Assembly: GCF_900111895.1 (NCBI RefSeq)
Contig: NZ_FOKB01000008.1
Span: 62,001 to 126,000, forward strand
DNA length: 64,000 nucleotides
Source: Pseudomonas simiae
Lineage (GTDB): Bacteria > Pseudomonadota > Gammaproteobacteria > Pseudomonadales > Pseudomonadaceae
Reading direction: 5' to 3'
Both the position numbers and the translations under genes were made by a program. The notes beneath the pieces were generated by a model. That model worked only from the letters and a program-made list of their open reading frames with translations. It had not been told where the DNA came from and did no database searches. Below are positions 51,562 through 63,799 of the stretch, piece after piece; within the stretch, counting starts at the first letter, position 1; each line of letters begins with the position of its first letter.

Positions 51562-52818
51562 ATGACCACGGAAAAAGTGAAGTACGGCGTACATTCCGAA
51601 GCCGGCAAACTGCGCAAAGTCATGGTGTGCTCCCCAGGTTTGGCCCATCAGCGGCTGACCCCCAACAACTGCGATGAACTGCTGTTCGATGACGTGTTGT
51701 GGGTCGCCCAGGCCAAGCGCGACCATTTCGACTTCGTCACCAAGATGCGCGAGCGGGATATTGATGTGCTGGAAATGCACAACCTGCTGACCGACATCGT
51801 CGCCATCCCCGAAGCGCTCGACTGGATCCTGGAGCGCAAGATCACCGCCAACACAGTCGGCCTGGGCCTGGTCGATGAGGTCAGCTCCTGGCTGCGCAGC
51901 CTGGAGCCGCGCAAAATCAGTGAGTTCCTGATCGGTGGTGTGTCGGCCGATGACCTGCCGAGCAGCTTCGGGGGCAAGACCATCGAAATGTTCCGCGATT
52001 TCCTCGGGCATTCCAGCTTCATCCTGCCGCCGCTGCCCAACACTCAGTTCACCCGTGACACCACTTGCTGGATCTACGGCGGTGTGACACTGAACCCGAT
52101 GTACTGGCCGGCGCGACGCCAGGAAACCCTGCTGGCCTCGGCCATCTACAAATTCCATCCCGAGTTCACCAACGCGGACTTCCAGATCTGGTACGGCGAC
52201 CCGGATCAGGAACACGGCGCCTCCACCCTGGAAGGCGGTGACGTGATGCCGATCGGCAACGGCGTGGTACTGATCGGCATGGGCGAGCGTTCGTCCCACC
52301 AGGCGATCGGCCAATTGGCGCGCAACCTGTTCAAGAACAAGGCAGTGGAAAAAGTGATCGTTGCCGGCCTGCCAAAATCCCGCGCGGCGATGCACCTGGA
52401 TACCGTGTTCAGCTTCTGCGACCGCGACCTGGTCACCGTCTTCCCCGAAGTGGTCAACCAGATCGTGCCGTTCACCCTGCGTCCGGATGAAAGCAAGCCG
52501 CACGGCATCGACATCCAGCGGGAAAAAACCAACTTCCTCGAAACCGTCGCCGCGGCCCTCAACCTCAAGGCGCTGCGTGTGGTCGAGACCGGCGGCAACA
52601 GCTTCGCCGCCGAACGCGAGCAGTGGGACGACGGCAACAACGTGGTCGCGGTGGAGCCTGGCGTAGTGATCGGTTACGACCGCAACACCTACACCAACAC
52701 CTTGCTGCGCAAGGCCGGCGTGGAAGTCATCACCATCAGTGCCGGCGAACTCGGCCGCGGCCGTGGCGGTGGCCACTGCATGACCTGCCCGATCATCCGC
52801 GACCCTATCGACTATTAA
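51562..52818 (+). CDS. arcA: Arginine deiminase
   Basis: ArcA hydrolyses arginine to citrulline and ammonia. The 418-residue protein has the family residues for catalysis: Cys406 in GGGHCMTCP, Asp and Glu/His in LEGGDVMPIG and the arginine-binding NTQFTRDTTCWI. It is the second gene of arcDABC, 25 bases after arcD, with GGAGG before the ATG. The pathway gives ATP without oxygen. Confidence 0.96.
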   Translation: MTTEKVKYGVHSEAGKLRKVMVCSPGLAHQRLTPNNCDELLFDDVLWVAQAKRDHFDFVTKMRERDIDVLEMHNLLTDIVAIPEALDWILERKITANTVGLGLVDEVSSWLRSLEPRKISEFLIGGVSADDLPSSFGGKTIEMFRDFLGHSSFILPPLPNTQFTRDTTCWIYGGVTLNPMYWPARRQETLLASAIYKFHPEFTNADFQIWYGDPDQEHGASTLEGGDVMPIGNGVVLIGMGERSSHQAIGQLARNLFKNKAVEKVIVAGLPKSRAAMHLDTVFSFCDRDLVTVFPEVVNQIVPFTLRPDESKPHGIDIQREKTNFLETVAAALNLKALRVVETGGNSFAAEREQWDDGNNVVAVEPGVVIGYDRNTYTNTLLRKAGVEVITISAGELGRGRGGGHCMTCPIIRDPIDY

Positions 52819-52826
52819 TTTCCAGG

Positions 52827-52859
52827 CCTTGGCCGTCGCCCATAAGGCGCCGGCCAAGG
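52827..52859 (+). other. Intercistronic stem-loop between arcA and arcB
   Basis: CCTTGGCCG and CGGCCAAGG pair perfectly, with an inner CGCC/GGCG stem and a short loop. No T-run follows. It may act in processing or stability of the arc message, for which processed transcripts are known in Pseudomonas aeruginosa. Confidence 0.6.
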
Positions 52860-52887
52860 GGATAACCTAAACAGAAGGAGATCCATC

Positions 52888-53898
52888 ATGGCTTTCAACA
52901 TGCGCAACCGCAGCCTGCTGTCGCTGATGCACCACACCACCCGCGAACTGAACTACCTGCTGGACCTGTCCCGCGACCTCAAGCGCGCCAAATACACTGG
53001 CACCGAGCGTCCGCACCTGAAGGGCAAGAACATCGCGCTGATCTTCGAAAAAACCTCGACCCGCACCCGTTGCGCCTTCGAAGTCGCGGCCCATGACCAG
53101 GGCGCGCACGTCACCTACATCGATCCGGTGTCGTCACAGATCGGCCATAAAGAAAGCATGAAAGACACCGCCCGCGTACTGGGCCGGATGTTCGACGCCA
53201 TCGAATACCGTGGCTTCGAACAGGAAATCGTCGAAGAACTGGCCAAGTTCGCCGGCGTGCCAGTGTTCAACGGCCTTACCGCCGAATTCCACCCGACGCA
53301 AATGATCGCCGACACCCTGACCATGCGCGAACACAGCGACAAACCGCTGCATGACATCAGCTACGCCTACCTCGGCGACGCCCGCTACAACATGGGTAAC
53401 TCGCTGCTGATGATTGGCGCCAAGCTGGGCATGGACGTGCGCATCGGCGCGCCGAAAGCGCTGTGGCCGCACGAAGATTTCATCAAGCAGTGCCAGGCGT
53501 TTGCCGAAGAAAGCGGCGCACGCATCACCATCACCGAAGACCCTAAGGAAGCGGTGAAAGGCGTGGACTTCATCCACACCGATATCTGGGTGTCCATGGG
53601 CGAGCCGGTGGAAGCGTGGGACGAGCGCATCGAGCAACTGCTGCCGTACCAGGTCAACGCCAAGATGATGAAAGCTTCGGGCAACCCGCGCGTGAAATTC
53701 ATGCACTGCCTGCCCGCGTTCCACAACAGCGAAACCAAGGTGGGCAAGGACATCGCTGCGCGTTATCCGAACCTGGCCAATGGCGTGGAAGTGACCGAGG
53801 ACGTGTTCGAATCGCCGGCCAACATCGCGTTTGAGCAGGCGGAGAACCGCATGCATACCATCAAGGCGATTCTGGTGTCGGCGCTCGCGGATATCTAA
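52888..53898 (+). CDS. arcB: Catabolic ornithine carbamoyltransferase
   Basis: ArcB splits citrulline into ornithine and carbamoyl phosphate. The 336-residue protein has the carbamoyl-phosphate loop STRTR (57-61), HPTQ in EFHPTQMIAD, and HCLPAF near residue 272. Length and the arc context mark it as the catabolic form rather than ArgF. GGAG precedes the ATG. Confidence 0.96.
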   Translation: MAFNMRNRSLLSLMHHTTRELNYLLDLSRDLKRAKYTGTERPHLKGKNIALIFEKTSTRTRCAFEVAAHDQGAHVTYIDPVSSQIGHKESMKDTARVLGRMFDAIEYRGFEQEIVEELAKFAGVPVFNGLTAEFHPTQMIADTLTMREHSDKPLHDISYAYLGDARYNMGNSLLMIGAKLGMDVRIGAPKALWPHEDFIKQCQAFAEESGARITITEDPKEAVKGVDFIHTDIWVSMGEPVEAWDERIEQLLPYQVNAKMMKASGNPRVKFMHCLPAFHNSETKVGKDIAARYPNLANGVEVTEDVFESPANIAFEQAENRMHTIKAILVSALADI

Positions 53899-53938
53899 CC
53901 CTCAACACCGCTCCCACCGTCGAAACGCGGTCAACACG

Positions 53939-54027
53939 GTGGGAGCGGGCTTGCTCGCGAAAGCGGTGGATCAGTTGATACATACGTTGACTGACACTCC
54001 GCTTTCGCGAGCAAGCCCGCTCCCACA
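53939..54027. repeat. REP doublet (REPIN-like) 6, between arcB and arcC
   Basis: GTGGGAGCGGGCTTGCTCGC and its inverse GCGAGCAAGCCCGCTCCCAC, with inner GAAAGCGG/CCGCTTTC arms. It lies inside the arc operon. Confidence 0.9.
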
Positions 54028-54072
54028 GTTGGCCCTGTGTTCGCAACATGGAACTCTAGAAGGACACTCTGT

Positions 54073-55002
54073 ATGCGCATCGTCGTAGCCTTGGGCGGTA
54101 ACGCCCTGCTCCGCCGTGGTGAACCCATGACGGCGGACAACCAACGCGCCAATATTCGCATCGCCACCGAACAGATCGCCAAGATTCACGCCGGCAACGA
54201 GTTGGTGATCGCCCACGGCAATGGCCCGCAGGTCGGCCTGTTGTCGTTGCAGGCAGCGGCCTACACCCAGGTCTCACCGTACCCGCTGGACGTGCTTGGC
54301 GCCGAAACCGAGGGCATGATCGGTTACATCATCGAACAGGAACTGGGCAACCTGCTGGACTTTGAAGTGCCCTTCGCCACCCTGCTCACCCAGGTCGAAG
54401 TGGACGCCAAGGACCCCGCCTTCCAGAACCCGACCAAACCCATCGGTCCGGTGTATTCCAAGGCCGAAGCGGAGAAACTCGCCGCTGAAAAGGGCTGGGC
54501 CATTGCGCCGGATGGCGACAAGTACCGCCGCGTGGTCGCCAGCCCACGGCCAAAACGCATCTTTGAAATCCGCCCGATCACCTGGCTGCTGGACAAAGGC
54601 AGTATCGTGATTTGTGCCGGCGGCGGCGGCATTCCGACAATGTACGGCGAGGACGGCAAGCTGCGCGGCATTGAAGCCGTGATCGACAAAGACCTGTGCT
54701 CGTCGCTGCTGGCATCGCAATTGAAAGCCGATTTGCTGGTGATCGCCACCGACGTCAACGCCGCTTTTATCGACTTCGGCAAACCCACCCAGAAGGCCAT
54801 CGGCCAGGCCCACCCCGACGAAATGGAAAAACTCGGCTTCGCGGCCGGTTCCATGGGGCCCAAGGTCCAAGCCGCCTGCGAGTTCGCCCGTCAGACTGGC
54901 AAAACCGCCGTCATCGGTTCACTCTCGGACATCGAAGCCATCGTCCAGGGCAGCGCCGGTACACGCATCAGCACGGCAAAACCTGGCATCACCTATCTGT
55001 GA
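54073..55002 (+). CDS. arcC: Carbamate kinase
   Basis: ArcC transfers the phosphate of carbamoyl phosphate to ADP, the energy-yielding step of the pathway. The 309-residue protein has the amino-acid kinase motifs MRIVVALGGNALLRRG, VIAHGNGPQVGLL, VICAGGGGIP and KDLCSSLLA. AAGGA lies a little upstream of the ATG at 54073, after the REP doublet. Confidence 0.95.
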   Translation: MRIVVALGGNALLRRGEPMTADNQRANIRIATEQIAKIHAGNELVIAHGNGPQVGLLSLQAAAYTQVSPYPLDVLGAETEGMIGYIIEQELGNLLDFEVPFATLLTQVEVDAKDPAFQNPTKPIGPVYSKAEAEKLAAEKGWAIAPDGDKYRRVVASPRPKRIFEIRPITWLLDKGSIVICAGGGGIPTMYGEDGKLRGIEAVIDKDLCSSLLASQLKADLLVIATDVNAAFIDFGKPTQKAIGQAHPDEMEKLGFAAGSMGPKVQAACEFARQTGKTAVIGSLSDIEAIVQGSAGTRISTAKPGITYL

Positions 55003-55020
55003 AGTAGAGGAGAGACGCCT

Positions 55021-55383
55021 ATGGCCACCTTTGAACCGGGTCACCTGCACGTTGAACGTCACGCGTTGAACAAGGATGACTACAGCTACAACCTGTGTAT
55101 CGACTACGAAGTCAGCCAGGATCCCAAGGAAGGCAAGGGGATGCTGTTCAAGCTGCATGGCTCGGTGCAGGGCAAGGACCTGAAGGAGGAGTTTTTCCTG
55201 CCCAAGGACCAGGCGTTCGACTTTGCCCGGCATGCCATGAACATCGCGCAGAAGTATGGAATGCCCAAGGTGGCGGTGTTGAATGGCTCGATGCACAAGC
55301 AGTACGACATGATGTTTGAGGATGTACGGAATCAGTTGGATGTAAAGTCAGGCGATCCGGTCAAGCCGGAGCACCTGGCGTAA
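55021..55383 (+). CDS. DUF5064 family protein
   Basis: The 120-residue soluble protein is recognised as the Pseudomonas DUF5064 type (FEPGHLHVERHALNKDDYSYNLCIDYEV; FKLHGSVQGKDLKEEFFLPKDQAFDFARHAMNIA). Function is unknown. It starts 18 bases after arcC with GGAGAG upstream, so it may be the last gene of arcDABC, and is followed by a REP doublet. Confidence 0.8.
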   Translation: MATFEPGHLHVERHALNKDDYSYNLCIDYEVSQDPKEGKGMLFKLHGSVQGKDLKEEFFLPKDQAFDFARHAMNIAQKYGMPKVAVLNGSMHKQYDMMFEDVRNQLDVKSGDPVKPEHLA

Positions 55384-55400
55384 TCACAGCGCAAATCCCC

Positions 55401-55490
55401 TGTGGGAGCGGGCTTGCTCGCGAATGTGGTGCATCAGTCACTGAATATAGGGACTGACACAGCGCATTCGCGAGCAAGCCCGCTCCCACA
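55401..55490. repeat. REP doublet (REPIN-like) 7
   Basis: TGTGGGAGCGGGCTTGCTCG and its inverse CGAGCAAGCCCGCTCCCACA with inner CGAATG/CATTCG arms. It separates the arc operon from gcsR. Confidence 0.9.
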
Positions 55491-55556
55491 TTTTGATCTC
55501 CATCATCTCCAAGGCATACTGGCCACCCTCCGCACTCCAGAATCAAGATCCGCCCC

Positions 55557-57065
55557 ATGCGTATCCACGTCAGCTTCATCGACCGCGTCGGCATTACCCA
55601 GGAAGTCCTGGCCCTGCTCGGTGGGCGCAATCTCAATCTGGATGCGGTGGAAATGGTGCCGCCCAACGTCTACATCGACGCGCCGACCCTGAGCGCCGAC
55701 GTGCTCGAAGAACTGCGCGACGCACTGTTCAGCGTGCAGGGCGTGCAAGCGGTGAAGGTGGTGGACATCCTTCCCGGCCAACGTCGTCACCTGCAACTCG
55801 ACGCCCTATTGGCGGCCATGACCGACCCGGTACTGGCGCTGGACAGCGCGGGCAAGATCCTGCTGGCCAATCCGGCGCTGATCGCCCTGTACGGCCGCGA
55901 ACCGGCTGGGGAAAGCATCAGCGAGCTGTTCAATGACCCGGCGCTGCTCGACACCTTGCTGGAGCAAGGCTTCCGCTTGCCGCTGCGTGAAATCAGCGTC
56001 AACGGCCAGACCCTGCTGCTGGACGCCACACCGATCACCGACGCCGGCGGCCTGCTGACCCTCTACCAACCCAACCGCATCGGCGAACAACTGTCGGCAC
56101 TGCACCATGACCATGCCGAAGGCTTTGATGCGCTGCTCGGCGAATCCCCGGTCATCCGCACGCTCAAGGCCCGCGCCCAACGGGTGGCGGCGCTGGACGC
56201 ACCGCTGTTGATCCAGGGCGAAACCGGCACCGGCAAGGAACTGGTGGCGCGCGCCTGCCATGCGATCAGTGCGCGCCACAGCGCGCCATTCCTCGCGTTG
56301 AACTGTGCGGCGCTGCCGGAAAACCTCGCGGAAAGCGAGTTGTTTGGTTATGCACCGGGCGCCTTTACCGGCGCGCAACGCGGTGGCAAACCGGGGCTGA
56401 TGGAGTTGGCCAACCAGGGCACGGTGTTTCTGGATGAAATCGGTGAGATGTCGCCGTACTTGCAGGCCAAGCTGCTGCGTTTTCTCAATGATGGCAGCTT
56501 CCGTCGCGTGGGCGGCGACCGCGAAGTGAAGGTCAATGTGCGCATCCTCAGCGCCACCCACCGCGACCTGGAAAAAATGGTCAGCGAAGGCACTTTTCGC
56601 GAAGATCTTTTCTATCGCCTCAACGTACTCAACGTCGAAGTGCCGCCGTTGCGCGAACGTGGCCAGGACATCCTGTTGCTGGCCCGCTACTTCATGCAGC
56701 AGGCCTGCGCGCAGATCCAGCGCCCAGTCTGCCGCTTGGCGCCCGGGACTTACCCGGCACTGCTGGGCAACCGCTGGCCGGGCAACGTGCGCCAACTGCA
56801 GAACGTGATCTTCCGCGCCGCTGCCATCTGCGAAAGCAGCCTGGTGGACATTGGCGACCTGGACATCGCCGGCACTTCGGTGGCACGCCAGAGCGACGGC
56901 GAAATCGACAGCCTGGAACAGGCGGTGGAAGACTTTGAGCGCAACCTGCTGGAAACGCTCTACACCAGCTACCCTTCGACCCGACAACTGGCCAGTCGCC
57001 TGCAGACCTCCCACACTGCGATCGCTCATCGCCTGCGCAAGTACGGCATTCCCAACAAACCCTGA
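55557..57065 (+). CDS. gcsR: GcsR, TyrR-like sigma-54 activator of the glycine cleavage operon
   Basis: The 502-residue protein has an ACT domain (about 1-75, starting MRIHVSFIDRVGITQEVLALLGG), a PAS domain (about 78-165), an AAA+ domain with Walker A GETGTGKE (221-228) and the sigma-54 contact loop GAFTGA (268-273), and a TyrR-type C-terminal helix-turn-helix. GcsR of Pseudomonas aeruginosa senses glycine and activates gcvH2-gcvP2. Position directly before gcvH and the sites found there support the call. PhhR is the main alternative, but its genes lie elsewhere. Confidence 0.92.
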   Translation: MRIHVSFIDRVGITQEVLALLGGRNLNLDAVEMVPPNVYIDAPTLSADVLEELRDALFSVQGVQAVKVVDILPGQRRHLQLDALLAAMTDPVLALDSAGKILLANPALIALYGREPAGESISELFNDPALLDTLLEQGFRLPLREISVNGQTLLLDATPITDAGGLLTLYQPNRIGEQLSALHHDHAEGFDALLGESPVIRTLKARAQRVAALDAPLLIQGETGTGKELVARACHAISARHSAPFLALNCAALPENLAESELFGYAPGAFTGAQRGGKPGLMELANQGTVFLDEIGEMSPYLQAKLLRFLNDGSFRRVGGDREVKVNVRILSATHRDLEKMVSEGTFREDLFYRLNVLNVEVPPLRERGQDILLLARYFMQQACAQIQRPVCRLAPGTYPALLGNRWPGNVRQLQNVIFRAAAICESSLVDIGDLDIAGTSVARQSDGEIDSLEQAVEDFERNLLETLYTSYPSTRQLASRLQTSHTAIAHRLRKYGIPNKP

Positions 57066-57084
57066 ACCCGAACGCGGATCAAAA

Positions 57085-57171
57085 TGTGGGAGCGGGCTTG
57101 CTCGCGAATGCGCAGTGTCAACTCGCCCCCCATCACTGACCCACCGCATTCGCGAGCAAGCACGCTCCCAC
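57085..57171. repeat. REP doublet (REPIN-like) 8, between gcsR and gcvH
   Basis: TGTGGGAGCGGGCTTGCTCG and its inverse CGAGCAAGCACGCTCCCA, with inner CGAATGCG/CGCATTCG arms. It ends 42 bases before the first GcsR-type site. Confidence 0.88.
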
Positions 57172-57212
57172 CTTGATCGTATTCCAGATTTTGGTCTGAG
57201 AACGACATCCGC

Positions 57213-57330
57213 TGTACTGAAAGCGCTACAGTGGAACGATATCGCTACAACCCTGTTTTTTGCGCGCCATGCAAGGCTTTGATCCACATAGGCTTTTTTT
57301 CGCAGGCCCGGTTGTAGCGAAATCGCTACA
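57213..57330. promoter_or_regulatory. Three GcsR-type enhancer sites upstream of gcvH
   Basis: Three 18-bp sites: TGTACTG-AAAG-CGCTACA (57213-57230), TGGAACG-ATAT-CGCTACA (57232-57249) and TGTAGCG-AAAT-CGCTACA (57313-57330, a perfect dyad). They match the geometry of the known GcsR sites, TGTAACG-N4-CGTTCCG. The first two lie 19 bases apart centre to centre; the third is 81 bases further on and 80 bases before the sigma-54 promoter. Here the first two face the same helix side only roughly. Confidence 0.72.
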
Positions 57331-57362
57331 GCTGACGGGCATAGGGTTATAGCCAATTTTAT

Positions 57363-57375
57363 TAACCTATTGATT
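57363..57375 (-). promoter_or_regulatory. IHF site between enhancer and promoter
   Basis: AATCAATAGGTTA on the minus strand fits the WATCAANNNNTTR consensus in full. It lies between the GcsR sites and the sigma-54 promoter, where DNA bending is needed. Confidence 0.6.
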
Positions 57376-57393
57376 TATAACGAATTAATAAGG

Positions 57394-57410
57394 TTGGCCG
57401 CGATATTGCT
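57394..57410 (+). promoter_or_regulatory. Sigma-54 (-24/-12) promoter of gcvH
   Basis: TTGGCCGCGATATTGCT has GG at -24 and GC at -12 with the required ten bases between. It agrees with the TTGGCACG-N4-TTGCT consensus except AC to CG. It is 61 bases before the gcvH ATG. Confidence 0.75.
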
Positions 57411-57470
57411 AAACAACTCCCCATTATTCCAATCCCGTCCACCAGACGAATCTGGCCTTGAGGAGTTTCC

Positions 57471-57854
57471 ATGAGCGAGTTGCGTTTCACTGAAGATCAC
57501 GAATGGCTGCGCGCCGAAGCTGACGGCAGCGTCACCGTGGGTATCACCGCTTTCGCGCAAAACGCGCTGGGTGACGTGGTTTTCGTGCAACTGCCGGAGT
57601 TGCAGGCCTATGACAAGGGCGCTGAAGCGTCCACCGTTGAGTCCGTAAAAGCAGCCAGCGGCGTGTACATGCCGCTGGACGGTGAAGTCCTCGAAGTGAA
57701 CGACAAATTGGATGGCAGCCCGGAGCTGGTCAACGAAGACCCGATGGGCGAAGGTTGGTTCTTCCGCTTTAAACCGGCCGATGCCGGTGCGGTCGCTAAA
57801 CTGTTGGATCAGGATGCGTATGACCGCCTGATCAAAGCCAACGCTGAAGCTTGA
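57471..57854 (+). CDS. gcvH: Glycine cleavage system H protein
   Basis: GcvH carries the aminomethyl group between P, T and L proteins on a lipoyl arm. The 127-residue protein has the lipoylation site Lys60 in EASTVESVKAASG. It is the first gene of gcvH-gcvP-sdaA-gcvT, behind a sigma-54 promoter, with GAGGAG before the ATG. Confidence 0.96.
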   Translation: MSELRFTEDHEWLRAEADGSVTVGITAFAQNALGDVVFVQLPELQAYDKGAEASTVESVKAASGVYMPLDGEVLEVNDKLDGSPELVNEDPMGEGWFFRFKPADAGAVAKLLDQDAYDRLIKANAEA

Positions 57855-57864
57855 GGAGCGCGCA

Positions 57865-60705
<2,841 letters not shown>

Positions 60706-60728
60706 CCTGAGGATGTACTCGGTGTAAA

Positions 60729-60818
60729 TGTGGGAGCGGGCTTGCCCGCGAATGCGGTGGATCAGTCAGCAGGTGTATCAACTGAGAGACCGCTTTCGCG
60801 AGCAAGCCCGCTCCCACA
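60729..60818. repeat. REP doublet (REPIN-like) 9, between gcvP and sdaA
   Basis: TGTGGGAGCGGGCTTGCCCG and CGAGCAAGCCCGCTCCCACA with inner arms. In Pseudomonas aeruginosa glyA2 lies between gcvP2 and sdaA; here this repeat takes the place. Confidence 0.88.
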
Positions 60819-60865
60819 TTTGGCCGAGTACACCTGATAAATAATAAGAAACCGGAGAACAACTC

Positions 60866-62242
<1,377 letters not shown>

Positions 62243-62281
62243 CGCCTAACGGCGCGCCAGCACGTTTTTCAGGAGCTGAAT

Positions 62282-63406
62282 ATGTCCACCGAAACCCTGT
62301 TGAAAACCCCTCTGCATGCCCTGCACATCGAGCTGGGCGCGCGCATGGTGCCCTTCGCCGGCTACGACATGCCGGTGCAATACCCACTGGGCGTGATGAA
62401 GGAACACCTGCACACCCGTGATCAAGCCGGGCTGTTCGACGTGTCCCACATGGGCCAGATCCGCCTCACCGGCGCCAATGCCGCCAAGGCCCTGGAAACC
62501 CTGGTACCGGTCGACATCCTCGACCTGCCAGTCGGCATGCAGCGCTACGCGATGTTCACCAACGACCAGGGCGGCATCCTCGATGACCTGATGGTGGCCA
62601 ACCTGGGTAACGAAGAACTGTTCCTGGTGGTCAACGCCGCCTGCAAGGACCAGGACCTGGCGCACCTGCGCCAGCATATCGGCGACCAGTGCACCATCGA
62701 GCCGTTGTTCGAGGAGCGTGCATTGCTGGCCCTGCAGGGCCCGGCGGCGGTGAAAGTACTGGCGCGCCTGGCTCCTGAAGTCACCAAGATGACCTTCATG
62801 CAGTTCGCCACGCTGCGCCTGCTGGGCGTGGACTGCTATGTCAGCCGTTCGGGCTACACCGGTGAAGACGGCTTTGAAATTTCCGTACCCGCCGCCAATG
62901 CCGAAAGCCTCGCGCGAAGCCTGCTGGCCGAGACCGAAGTGCAGGCCATCGGCCTGGGCGCCCGCGATTCGTTGCGCCTGGAAGCCGGCCTGTGCCTGTA
63001 CGGCCACGACATGAACACCGATACCACCCCGATCGAAGCCAGCCTGCTGTGGGCGATCTCCAAGGCGCGCCGTGCCGACGGTGCTCGTGCCGGTGGTTTC
63101 CCGGGTGCCGACACGATCTTCACCCAACAGCAAGCCGGTGTGAGCCGCAAACGTGTAGGCCTGTTGCCACAAGAGCGCACGCCGGTGCGCGAAGGTGCAC
63201 AAATCGTCGACGCAGACGGCACCGTGATCGGCAGCGTGTGCAGCGGCGGCTTCGGCCCGACCCTGGGCGGCCCGCTGGCCATGGGTTACCTGGACAGCGC
63301 CTTTATCGCACTGGATACCGAAGTCTCTGCGCTGGTGCGTGGGAAAAAGGTGCCACTTCGTGTAAGTAAAATGCCATTTGTGCCGCAGCGTTACTACCGG
63401 GGCTGA
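62282..63406 (+). CDS. gcvT: Aminomethyltransferase, glycine cleavage T protein
   Basis: GcvT releases ammonia and passes the methylene group to tetrahydrofolate. The 374-residue protein has the family motifs MVPFAGYDMPVQYPLGVMKEHLHTRDQAGLFDVSHMGQI at the start, GYTGEDGFEI (about 193-202) and GLGARDSLRLEAGLCLYGHDM. It is the last gene of the operon, 39 bases after sdaA with GGAG upstream. Confidence 0.95.
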   Translation: MSTETLLKTPLHALHIELGARMVPFAGYDMPVQYPLGVMKEHLHTRDQAGLFDVSHMGQIRLTGANAAKALETLVPVDILDLPVGMQRYAMFTNDQGGILDDLMVANLGNEELFLVVNAACKDQDLAHLRQHIGDQCTIEPLFEERALLALQGPAAVKVLARLAPEVTKMTFMQFATLRLLGVDCYVSRSGYTGEDGFEISVPAANAESLARSLLAETEVQAIGLGARDSLRLEAGLCLYGHDMNTDTTPIEASLLWAISKARRADGARAGGFPGADTIFTQQQAGVSRKRVGLLPQERTPVREGAQIVDADGTVIGSVCSGGFGPTLGGPLAMGYLDSAFIALDTEVSALVRGKKVPLRVSKMPFVPQRYYRG

Positions 63407-63427
63407 CTGACTGTTTCCATAAGTAAC

Positions 63428-63466
63428 GCGATTGCGTTAACACGCACTAATTTGTAACGCAATCGC
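63428..63466. repeat. 12-bp perfect inverted repeat with nested GTAACGC dyad
   Basis: GCGATTGCGTTA (63428-63439) and TAACGCAATCGC (63455-63466) flank a 15-base loop. The left arm also forms its own dyad with GTAACGC (63423-63429). No T-run follows, so it looks more like an operator or RNA structure than a terminator. Confidence 0.65.
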
Positions 63467-63571
63467 CATAAAACAGTGCACTCCCGATAGTCTTTTTTAT
63501 AGGGGTCAACCTATAACAAGTGATCAACTCTATCGAATAAGTGGAATTCACAATATTCAACCAAGTGTCAT

Positions 63572-63597
63572 AAGCCCAAGCAAAACCTGGGCTTTTG
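63572..63597 (+). terminator. Probable intrinsic terminator after gcvT
   Basis: AAGCCCA and TGGGCTT pair around nine bases and are followed by TT and, after a gap, a T-rich stretch. It is 165 bases after the gcvT stop. Confidence 0.55.
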
Positions 63598-63799
63598 GCA
63601 GGGCTTGTTTTTTCTCCATTAGTTGGCGTAGAGTTTGCCCACTGTGTTTGCATGGGTCGCTTGGAACCTGGACCTGGGCAGTAGCTGAAGTAGTTGTGCT
63701 ACAACCCGTTCGACGTCTCTTACTTTCCTGCAACCCAGCCCAGTACTCTTTCATGCGAAAGGGGCTGTCATTAATTTTTAGCGTCAAGGAAATAAGAAA

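Larger units (their letters stand above)
63407..63799. other. Intergenic region (393 bases) between gcvT and the cold-shock gene
   Basis: It holds a nested inverted repeat of GTAACGC units (63423-63466), a hairpin terminator (63572-63597) and a probable long untranslated leader of the cold-shock gene (about 63640-63799), as is usual for this family. I find no coding frame that is convincing. Confidence 0.55.
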
